Assembly: GCA_017502065.1 (NCBI GenBank)
Contig: JAFVVU010000312.1
Location: forward strand, 1 to 15,379
Direction of reading: 5' to 3'
DNA length: 15,379 nt
Origin: Clostridia bacterium
GTDB lineage: Bacteria; Bacillota; Clostridia; RUG12999
The first letter of the stretch is position 1; each line of letters starts with the position of its first letter. This document shows, piece by piece, positions 9,429 through 15,379 of the stretch. The translations under genes and the position numbers were made by a program. The notes beneath the pieces were generated by a model, which had not been told where the DNA came from, ran no database searches, and worked only from the letters and a program-made list of their open reading frames with translations.

Positions 9429-9438
9429 CGGAGGAACA

Positions 9439-9684
9439 ATGCGAATAGACAAATACCTTAAGGTTTCAAGGCTTATTAAAAGAAGAACAGTTGCAAACGA
9501 CGCCTGCGAGCAGGGTCGTGTTATGATAAATGACAGGCCCGCAAAACCCGGCGACCGTGTAAAAGAAGGCGATATCATCACAGTTACCTTTGGTGATAAG
9601 GTGCTGAAAGCGCGTGTTGAACGAATTACTGAACATGTGCGTAAAGAAGAAGCCGGTGAAATGTACAGTATAATAAATGAATAA
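9439..9684 (+). CDS. rqcP: RNA-binding S4 domain protein RqcP (YabO)
   Basis: An 81-residue S4-domain protein closely matching B. subtilis YabO/RqcP in layout. The start MRIDKYLKVSRLIKRRT and the C-terminal KKEEA..MY pattern (here RKEEAGEMYSIINE) are diagnostic. RqcP binds obstructed 50S subunits with RqcH and helps elongate poly-alanine tails during ribosome-associated quality control. The S4 fold covers roughly residues 1-60. I chose ATG 9439, preceded by CGGAGGA at 9429-9435, over an in-frame upstream ATG at 9400 that lies inside the terminator hairpin and would add 13 unconserved residues. The related heat-shock protein Hsp15/HslR is longer and less similar. yabP and yabQ, which often follow in Firmicutes, are not present. 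Confidence 0.94.
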   Translation: MRIDKYLKVSRLIKRRTVANDACEQGRVMINDRPAKPGDRVKEGDIITVTFGDKVLKARVERITEHVRKEEAGEMYSIINE

Positions 9685-9728
9685 GAAAGCGCAAACCCAT
9701 TTCTTACATTTTTCAAAATAAAGAAACA

Positions 9729-9762
9729 ATCATTTGACATATAAGATGTCAAATGATATAAT
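9729..9762 (+). promoter_or_regulatory. Consensus sigma-A promoter overlapped by a perfect 12-bp palindromic operator-like site
   Basis: TTGACA (9734-9739), a 17-nt spacer and TATAAT (9757-9762) match the vegetative consensus at all 12 positions, with TG one base upstream of the -10. The -35 box and the spacer are built into a perfect inverted repeat: ATCATTTGACAT (9729-9740), five bases (ATAAG), then ATGTCAAATGAT (9746-9757). A dimeric repressor bound there would block the -35 box. A perfect promoter without control would be very active, so repression is a reasonable inference. The predicted start of transcription is near 9769. Confidence 0.85.
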
Positions 9763-9815
9763 AAATACAACAAAAATGATTTTGGGGTTTGCGCGATGTA
9801 AAAAGGAGGGTCTCT

Positions 9816-10154
9816 ATGAGTAAGAAGGGCTGGATTATACTCATCATTATTATTGGAGTTATATGGTATATGAATTCGGACTATGTCGGTCATAAAACAC
9901 CGACTAATAAGCCGGTAACAGGAGGTAGCGAGACAGGAAATCCCGGAAATGGTATTAAATTTCCTACGCCTGTGTTCACAGTGCCGCCAGTGTCTTGCTC
10001 AAGCTGCAATGGGGGAGGCAGATGTAAATACTGCGCAGGAACCGGCATGGATGATTTTGAAACGAGAATGAAGGGAAAGATGGTCCGCTGTAAAATGTGT
10101 TCAGGTTCAGGGGCATGCGGCATGTGCCAAGGAGACGGAATAGTTAACAAATAA
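9816..10154 (+). CDS. Small membrane-anchored protein with four DnaJ-type CxxCxGxG zinc-binding motifs
   Basis: A 112-residue protein of unknown function. Residues 6-19 form a single hydrophobic helix after MSKK, predicting an N-in membrane anchor or an uncleaved signal. A Gly/Pro/Thr/Asn-rich linker (about 25-58) follows. The C-terminal domain has eight cysteines in four exact CxxCxGxG motifs: C61/C64, C70/C73, C92/C95 and C101/C104. They are arranged as two close pairs 18 residues apart, enough for two zinc sites as in the DnaJ cysteine-rich domain, but with no J domain and much tighter spacing. By orientation the domain would lie outside the cytoplasm, which is odd for reduced zinc-cysteine sites. 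I chose ATG 9816 (AAAGGAGGG at 9802-9810) over a TTG at 9789. It has its own promoter and terminator, so it is a one-gene unit. Confidence 0.85.
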   Translation: MSKKGWIILIIIIGVIWYMNSDYVGHKTPTNKPVTGGSETGNPGNGIKFPTPVFTVPPVSCSSCNGGGRCKYCAGTGMDDFETRMKGKMVRCKMCSGSGACGMCQGDGIVNK

Positions 10155-10161
10155 AATAAAT

Positions 10162-10198
10162 AAAAACCATAACTGTTTTTGAACGGTTATGGTTTTTT
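10162..10198. terminator. Bidirectional terminator between convergent genes
   Basis: AAAAACCATAAC (10162-10173) pairs perfectly with GTTATGGTTTTT (10186-10197) around a 12-base loop, and T tracts occur on both strands at the stem ends. It lies eight bases after the stop of the CxxC membrane protein and five bases from the stop of the convergent pgeF gene, so it can serve both. Confidence 0.9.
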
Positions 10199-10202
10199 GT
10201 AT

Positions 10203-10997
10203 TTATACAAGATAAGCCATTAATGCCATGCGACCGGTGTCTGCGCCAAGTCCACGATGGGAGAAAAATTTATCCGTATTACATACGGTGCAAAGTCCGG
10301 AAATAAATATATTTTCTTCTTTTAATCCTGCGGAAACGAGTATTTCCGTATTGGCACGCCATAAATCTATGTATGCCTTATCGTTTTTATATTCAATGCA
10401 GGAAGAAAGTCCGTTTGATTCAAACTCTTCGGCAACCTCAAGTCCCGTTTCAAAATGGCACTGCCCGATTGATGGACCTATTGCTGCACGAATTTCTGAT
10501 GCATCTGCACCAAACCGTGTTTCCATTATTGCGGCGGCATTTGCCGCAATCCCGGCAACTGTGCCACGCCAACCGGCGTGCACACAGGCAATACAGGAGG
10601 CATCTTTTGAATACAGAAGTACAGGTACACAGTCGGCATAAAAAACCACAAGGGGAATGTTTTTCACATTCGTCACAAGCCCGTCTGTATCACGGATGTC
10701 GGACGGTAGATACAGCCCCTTTCCGGCATCCTCTTCCGTAACAATTTTTATGTTTGCCGTGTGTGTCTGGTGAGACAGCACGGTTTTTGTATAATCTGCG
10801 CCAATAGCAGCACAAACGGTTTTATAATTATTTATTAAATTTTCGCGGCTGTCAGGCCGGTTTATCCCCATATTGAGTGAGGAAAGAGCCCCTTCTGAAC
10901 ATCCGCCGTTTTTGGTTGTAAAAATATGACTTATGCCGCCAAGCGCATCAATTTCGTCACATTTAATACCAATTTCATTTATATTTGAAAAACTCAT
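10203..10997 (-). CDS. pgeF: Peptidoglycan editing factor / multicopper-oxidase-like laccase-domain protein (YfiH family)
   Basis: A 264-residue YfiH/PgeF protein. In E. coli this family is needed to keep the wrong amino acid (Ser) out of peptidoglycan stem peptides, and purified members act on purine nucleosides (adenosine deaminase/phosphorylase activity). The zinc-binding triad of the family is visible as H76 (LSHQTH), C123 (YADCVP) and H140 (VHAGWRG), followed by AAIGPSIGQCHFE. The start is one base after the mutS2 stop (TAATATG), with a GTGGAG site inside mutS2, so the two are coupled. It is the last gene of the minus-strand operon and is closed by the terminator at 10162-10198. Confidence 0.95.
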   Translation of the reverse strand: MSFSNINEIGIKCDEIDALGGISHIFTTKNGGCSEGALSSLNMGINRPDSRENLINNYKTVCAAIGADYTKTVLSHQTHTANIKIVTEEDAGKGLYLPSDIRDTDGLVTNVKNIPLVVFYADCVPVLLYSKDASCIACVHAGWRGTVAGIAANAAAIMETRFGADASEIRAAIGPSIGQCHFETGLEVAEEFESNGLSSCIEYKNDKAYIDLWRANTEILVSAGLKEENIFISGLCTVCNTDKFFSHRGLGADTGRMALMAYLV

Positions 10998-10998
10998 A

Positions 10999-13362
10999 TT
11001 ATTTCAGCTCCACAATGGTAACGCCGGTATCGCCCTCGCCAAGTCCGCCAAGACGGAAGCTTTTAACGGCCTTGTTTTGTTTAAGTAGGTCGTGAACGGC
11101 TTTTTTAAGTGCGCCTGTGCCTTTACCATGAATAATTGAAAATGTTTTAAGGGAAGAAAGCACCGCATCGTCAATAAACTTATCAACAGTAACTGTAGCG
11201 TCATATGCATACATTCCGCGAAGGTCAAGCTCGGTTTTTATGCTCATAGACTTACTTGCAACACCGCTTCTGCCGCTTAAAATTTTCTGTCCCATTTTCT
11301 TGTGTGAGGTATCTTTTATTATCTTTATTTCGGAAACATTAACCTTGGTTTTCATAATACCGATCTGCACCTGAAGATCCCCCGATTTATTGGGCAATGA
11401 TGCAACAGTTCCTGTTTCCTGCATGGAAAGAATTTCAACCTCCATACCAAGCTTTATATCTTCAATTCGTGTTTTTGATTTCACATATTCATTTTTTAAA
11501 GATACATTATTATCATTGCTTTTTTTGCGAAGCTGTTCACGAAGCTTTCGCATTTCTTCCAAAGAATCCGCATTTGTAATTTCCTTGGAAAGCCTGCGGA
11601 TTTCCTTGATAAGCTCATCGGTTTTGTCATTTGCGCTCTGAATAATTTCTTTTGCTTCGCGGCGCGCATTATCAATAATGCCCTGACGTTTTTTCTCAAG
11701 CTCGGCGGAAGCATTTTTAAGCTCCGACTTTAATTTTGCAGACTGTGCTTTTAATTCCTGCGCCTCTTCATAAGCCTCGCGCGCCTCTTCACGTTTAGTC
11801 TGAAGTTCGGTAATAATATCTTCAAACCGCACGCTTTCCGAGCTCATTCGTGCACCGGCTTTTTCGATAATACTGTCGTAAAGTCCAAGACGCTTTGAAA
11901 TTGCAAAAGCATTACTTTTACCCGGAACACCGATTAAAAGACGGTATGTTGGTTTAAGTGTTGCAACATCAAACTCGCAGGACGCGTTTTCAACACGAGG
12001 TGCCGACACGGCATAAAGCTTAAGCTCGCTGTAATGTGTTGTTGCAAGGGTTATTGCACCCATGGATTTAATATATTCAAGAATTTCAATAGCAAGCGCC
12101 GCGCCTTCATCGGGGTCTGTGCCTGCACCAAGCTCATCAAAAAGGGCAAGCGCACCGGGCGAAATATTATTGAGAATATCCACAATATTCACCATATGTG
12201 CGGAAAAAGTACTAAGACTTTGTTCAATACTCTGTTCATCACCGATATCAGCAAAAATACAGGTGTAAACCGGCATACAGCTGCCGATTTCGGCGGGGAT
12301 TGCAAAACCGGACTGGCACATAAGTGCAAAAAGACCAACAGTTTTAAGGGTTACGGTTTTACCACCGGTATTGGGACCGGTAATTACAAGAGTATCAAAA
12401 TCTTTACCAAGATGTATGCTTACAGGAACAACGCTATCCGCATTTATAAGCGGATGACGTGCACTTTTTATTGATAAATATTTTTCTTCGTTTAATATAG
12501 GGATGTTTGCGCGGATGCTTCTGCCAAATGCCGCTTTTGCAAAAAGTGTATCAAGCGTTATTACTGCATTGTAGTTTTCGCTAAGAGCCCCCGAAACTTC
12601 GCCAACGCGCGCAGAAAACTCGGCAATAATACGTTCAATTTCACGTTTTTCGGCAACGGCAAGCTCGCGCAGCTTATTATTGATTTCAACAGCTGCCGCA
12701 GGCTCAATAAACAGAGTTGCTCCGGTTGATGAAGAATCGTGCACAATACCCGGCACGGAAGATTTATGCTCACTCTTTACGGGTAGAACATATCGGTCGC
12801 CGCGCATTGTAATAATCGGGTCCTGCAGATATTTTGCCGCCGAAGAGAGCATACCGTTAAGGACGTCTTTTATTTTAGCCTGAAGTCTACCTGCCTGACG
12901 GCGAAGTGCCGCAAGCTCAGGGCTGGCAGAGTCGGCAAGAGTTTCTTCGTTTATAATTGAATCTGTAATATCACGTTCAAGGTCACGGTGAATGGATATA
13001 TTCCCGCTTATTTCGGTTAAAAGAGGGAACCTTTCAGCATCGTCCATATATTTTAAAATCTGTCTTGACATGCGAAGAAGAACGCCGATATTTATAAGCT
13101 CGGAAAGGGAAAGAGTGCCGCCCATTTCACAGCGTTTCATTGCGGCTGTAATGTTTTTAACCGGTGCGGCAGGAAGATTGCCGTGCATTGCAATCATGCT
13201 CATTGCCTGACTTGTCAGTTCAAGTAAGTGTTTTACTTCATCAAACTCAAACGACGGCACAAGCGACAAAAGCTTTGACTTTGCGTCAGCCGTAGCGGCA
13301 TAGCTTGCCGCCATATCAAGTATTTTGTTATATTCAAGTGATTTAAAAACCTTCTCGTTCAT
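10999..13362 (-). CDS. mutS2: MutS2 ATPase/Smr nuclease (ribosome collision and recombination control)
   Basis: A 787-residue MutS2, nearly the same length as the B. subtilis protein. It lacks the mismatch-recognition domain of MutS. Walker A GPNTGGKT is near residues 329-336 and Walker B FDELGAGTD near 404-412. A long charged coiled coil covers roughly 500-640. The C-terminal Smr domain starts near 708, with LDLRG at about 710 and HGKGTGALK near 742. MutS2 has been described as suppressing homologous recombination and, in B. subtilis (RqcU), as splitting collided ribosomes. I chose ATG 13362 (AGAGGG just upstream, start MNEKVFKSLEYNKIL like homologs) over an in-frame ATG at 13395. Even so it overlaps the upstream amylase gene by 20 nt. 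Confidence 0.96.
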   Translation of the reverse strand: MNEKVFKSLEYNKILDMAASYAATADAKSKLLSLVPSFEFDEVKHLLELTSQAMSMIAMHGNLPAAPVKNITAAMKRCEMGGTLSLSELINIGVLLRMSRQILKYMDDAERFPLLTEISGNISIHRDLERDITDSIINEETLADSASPELAALRRQAGRLQAKIKDVLNGMLSSAAKYLQDPIITMRGDRYVLPVKSEHKSSVPGIVHDSSSTGATLFIEPAAAVEINNKLRELAVAEKREIERIIAEFSARVGEVSGALSENYNAVITLDTLFAKAAFGRSIRANIPILNEEKYLSIKSARHPLINADSVVPVSIHLGKDFDTLVITGPNTGGKTVTLKTVGLFALMCQSGFAIPAEIGSCMPVYTCIFADIGDEQSIEQSLSTFSAHMVNIVDILNNISPGALALFDELGAGTDPDEGAALAIEILEYIKSMGAITLATTHYSELKLYAVSAPRVENASCEFDVATLKPTYRLLIGVPGKSNAFAISKRLGLYDSIIEKAGARMSSESVRFEDIITELQTKREEAREAYEEAQELKAQSAKLKSELKNASAELEKKRQGIIDNARREAKEIIQSANDKTDELIKEIRRLSKEITNADSLEEMRKLREQLRKKSNDNNVSLKNEYVKSKTRIEDIKLGMEVEILSMQETGTVASLPNKSGDLQVQIGIMKTKVNVSEIKIIKDTSHKKMGQKILSGRSGVASKSMSIKTELDLRGMYAYDATVTVDKFIDDAVLSSLKTFSIIHGKGTGALKKAVHDLLKQNKAVKSFRLGGLGEGDTGVTIVELK

Positions 13363-15100
13363 TTTTGCCCTCTTCTCCGTATATAACAAATCCATACGGA
13401 TTTAATGTATCAGTATATTCACCGTTAAGCATATCATAAATCCGCGTAAAAAGCAAGTGGGGAGAAGAACTTGCATTTGCAGCAAGTGTAAGACTGCCCG
13501 TTTCGTCATATCTTTTAAAGATAAAAATACCGTTTGCGGCATATTCGGTTTTATATAATCCCTCTTTAAATACGGGACTATTTTTACGAAATTTTATTAT
13601 TTTTCTGTAATGGGAAAGAATATCCGTATTTTCTTTTCCCCAAGGGAAAAATTTTCGGTTAAACGGGTCTATAAGCCCCTGCATTCCGGCTTCGTCGCCG
13701 TAATATATTGACGGAACGCCCGGCAAAAACATCTGGAGAAATGATGCAAGTTTAAGTCGCCGTACCGCAAAAGAATATTCTTCTTCCGATAACGAAAACT
13801 CCGCCATTTCGGTTTTTGAACTAAAGGTTTTATCGCTGCCGAGAACGGTCAGAATACGCTCGGTGTCGTGCGTGCCGATAATGTTCATAAGACAGTTTAT
13901 AACAGGCGGAGGATAGTTTGTCATGATTGTTTCAATGCATGCCTTAAGTCCCCCGGCATCACCAAACTTAACAAAATTTATAATAGCAGAACGAAGAGGA
14001 TAGTTCATAACAGAATCAAGCTGACTACCAAGAAGATAGTGCCGCCTTTTTCCGTAAGCAATTTTGTTTGATGCATCCTCCCACACCTCGCCAATAATTA
14101 AGCTTTCCGGGTCTGCACCCTTTGCGGCAATGCGGATATTATCAAGCATCGGGTCGGTAAGCTCGTCGGCAACATCAAGCCGCCACGATGAAACACCCTT
14201 CGATTGCCAGTGCGTCAGCACATTTTTTATAAATTCAATATAAGTCGGTTCATTTTTATTTACCGTAGGAAGAGTTGAAATTCCCCACCAGCAGTCATAA
14301 TCATTACGGCTACGGATGTTATACCAACTGCGGTATGGGGAGGATTCGCTCTGGTATGCACCCACAGAATCATAATTTCCGTATTTGTTAAAATATACGC
14401 TGTCGTCGCCGGTATGGCTGAAAACACCGTCAAGGATTATGCGGATGCCCCGTTTTTTTGCCTCTTTGCAAAGGGAAACAAGGTCAGCCTCCGTGCCGAA
14501 CATCGGGTCAATTTCAAGGTAGTTACCTGTATCATATTTGTGATTGGAAAAGCTTTTGAAAACCGGACTTAAATATATGGCACTTACACCGAGTGAAGAA
14601 AGATAATCAAGCTTATCTTCGATTCCCTTTAAATTGCCGCCGAAAAAATCGTTATTTTTTACAATGCCGTTTTCGTCAGGTAAAAAAAGGGGAGTATCAT
14701 CCTTGTTTTCATGAAAAATGGCGTCATCGCGGACAGGTGTATCACCACTTCGGCAAAACCGGTCCACCATTATATGATAAATAAGTCCGCCGTAAATCCA
14801 GTCGGGCGTTGTAAAGCTTTTGTCATACACGGTAATCTGCCCGCCGTCAAGTTCGAAAATATCAGTTTTAAATTTAAAAAAATAAAGTCCGGTTTCGGGG
14901 GTAAATACCGTTTTATATATGTCAAAGCCTTTTTCAAACAAAACCCATTTCATCGGGAAATGCTCATTTTCGGTACAAAAGGAGGGATTATGTGCCGACC
15001 TGCGCTCTATTTTAAGATATATGGAAACAGGGGTGCCGCTTTTGACGGCACCCTCAGGAATTCGGTAGTATTCGTACATCATATTTGTTTTATCCGCCAT
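13343..15100 (-). CDS. GH13 alpha-glucan hydrolase (neopullulanase / cyclomaltodextrinase-like)
   Basis: A 585-residue alpha-amylase family enzyme. An N-terminal beta domain (about 1-100) is followed by a (beta/alpha)8 barrel opening at WIYGGLIYHIMVDRF. The four GH13 regions are clear: DGVFSH (224-229), WRLDVADE with nucleophile D309, GEVW with acid/base E338, and GTHDTE with H411 and D412. The NHKYDT segment (186-191) matches neopullulanase-type enzymes that cleave cyclomaltodextrins, pullulan or maltooligosaccharides. No signal peptide is seen, which suggests cytosolic breakdown of glycogen-derived or imported glucans, consistent with the glycogen phosphorylase just upstream. The start is uncertain: ATG 15100 overlaps that gene by 22 nt, while the in-frame ATG at 15082 forms an ATGA overlap with its stop. 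Neither has a strong ribosome site. It overlaps mutS2 by 20 nt. Confidence 0.93.
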   Translation of the reverse strand: MADKTNMMYEYYRIPEGAVKSGTPVSIYLKIERRSAHNPSFCTENEHFPMKWVLFEKGFDIYKTVFTPETGLYFFKFKTDIFELDGGQITVYDKSFTTPDWIYGGLIYHIMVDRFCRSGDTPVRDDAIFHENKDDTPLFLPDENGIVKNNDFFGGNLKGIEDKLDYLSSLGVSAIYLSPVFKSFSNHKYDTGNYLEIDPMFGTEADLVSLCKEAKKRGIRIILDGVFSHTGDDSVYFNKYGNYDSVGAYQSESSPYRSWYNIRSRNDYDCWWGISTLPTVNKNEPTYIEFIKNVLTHWQSKGVSSWRLDVADELTDPMLDNIRIAAKGADPESLIIGEVWEDASNKIAYGKRRHYLLGSQLDSVMNYPLRSAIINFVKFGDAGGLKACIETIMTNYPPPVINCLMNIIGTHDTERILTVLGSDKTFSSKTEMAEFSLSEEEYSFAVRRLKLASFLQMFLPGVPSIYYGDEAGMQGLIDPFNRKFFPWGKENTDILSHYRKIIKFRKNSPVFKEGLYKTEYAANGIFIFKRYDETGSLTLAANASSSPHLLFTRIYDMLNGEYTDTLNPYGFVIYGEEGKNEREGF

Positions 15101-15379
15101 ATTTTTCCGGCGTATTCGCTAACGCTTCTGTCGGCCGCAAAACCACCTGCATTTGCAATATTGAGAAGACTGCGGCGGTTCCAGCCCGGTTTATCTTTAT
15201 ACATATTAGTCATATGATGGTATACCATTGCATAATTTCCAAAATCTGCAAGACACATATACGGGTCGGGCATACCGCGTTCGCCCTTAATAAGATAATC
15301 GTAAATATCCTTGAATGAATATCCGTAAAATCCTGGGATAAGGCTGTCTACAGCCTTTTTAAGTGCAGGATTCTGAGCA
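15079..15379 (-). CDS. glgP: Glycogen/starch phosphorylase, C-terminal fragment (5' part beyond window)
   Basis: The right window edge cuts this gene; 99 full codons and a TGA stop (15081-15079) are present. The C-terminus is diagnostic of glycogen phosphorylase: DPYMCLADFGNY, then a YKDKPGWNRRSLLNIA segment and GFAADRSVSEYAGKIW, which correspond to the conserved end of GlgP (DPY..LADF..Y, W....LNIA..G.FSSDR.I.EYA..IW). The enzyme releases glucose-1-phosphate from alpha-1,4 glucan ends using pyridoxal phosphate; the catalytic and cofactor sites lie outside the window. It is followed directly by the GH13 gene with overlapping start codons. Confidence 0.93.
   Translation of the reverse strand, partial: AQNPALKKAVDSLIPGFYGYSFKDIYDYLIKGERGMPDPYMCLADFGNYAMVYHHMTNMYKDKPGWNRRSLLNIANAGGFAADRSVSEYAGKIWRIKQI

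Noticed and set aside
9400-9438. Upstream in-frame start for rqcP
   Set aside because: The ATG at 9400 lies in the terminator hairpin loop and arm, lacks a ribosome site and would add 13 residues not found in the family; ATG 9439 has CGGAGGA at a suitable distance.
9789-9815. TTG start giving nine extra residues on the CxxC membrane protein
   Set aside because: The strong AAAGGAGGG site at 9802-9810 lies inside that extension and points to ATG 9816.
13363-13395. Longer mutS2 starting at ATG 13395
   Set aside because: The 11 extra residues do not resemble MutS2 N-termini and would deepen the overlap with the amylase gene; ATG 13362 has an AGAGGG site and a family-like start.

Overview
The window looks like chromosome from a low-to-moderate GC member of the Firmicutes, most likely a Clostridia-type bacterium. 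The evidence is strong AGGAGG-type ribosome sites, TTGACA/TATAAT promoters, tight co-directional operons, and the block spoVB/yabM-like, mazG, hup, rqcP (yabO), whose order is characteristic of Firmicutes. Nothing in the window points to a phage, plasmid or insertion sequence, and there is no CRISPR array or recognisable rRNA or tRNA gene.

Region 1 (about 1-6357, minus strand, transcribed right to left) is a compressed operon: ftsK/spoIIIE translocase, a YgiQ-family radical SAM protein, folD, then two tandem paralogous polysaccharide deacetylases, the second cut by the left window edge. The genes overlap or are separated by no more than 11 nt. The YgiQ/folD overlap is unusually long at 95 nt. 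The putative promoter lies in the 6358-6534 intergenic region.

Region 2 (6535-10198, plus strand) starts from a divergent promoter in the same intergenic region. It contains a SpoVB/MurJ-superfamily flippase interrupted by one in-frame TAA, then mazG, hup (HU) and rqcP. A strong terminator-like hairpin separates hup from rqcP. In many Firmicutes yabP, yabQ and divIC would follow. Here there is instead a consensus promoter embedded in a perfect 12-bp palindrome, driving a 112-residue membrane-anchored protein with four DnaJ-type CxxCxGxG motifs. This small unit is the most novel-looking part of the window. A bidirectional terminator closes the region.

Region 3 (10203-15379, minus strand) is a second compressed operon read from the right edge: glycogen phosphorylase (C-terminal end only), a GH13 alpha-glucan hydrolase, mutS2 and pgeF. 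Glycogen breakdown is thus translationally coupled to a ribosome/DNA quality-control ATPase and a peptidoglycan editing factor.

The contents are mostly housekeeping: chromosome segregation, one-carbon metabolism, nucleotide sanitation, nucleoid structure, ribosome quality control, glycogen turnover and cell-wall modification. The accessory interest lies in the broken flippase, the CxxC membrane protein with its palindromic promoter, and several unusual overlaps. Assignments come from reading motifs by eye; no database search was possible.
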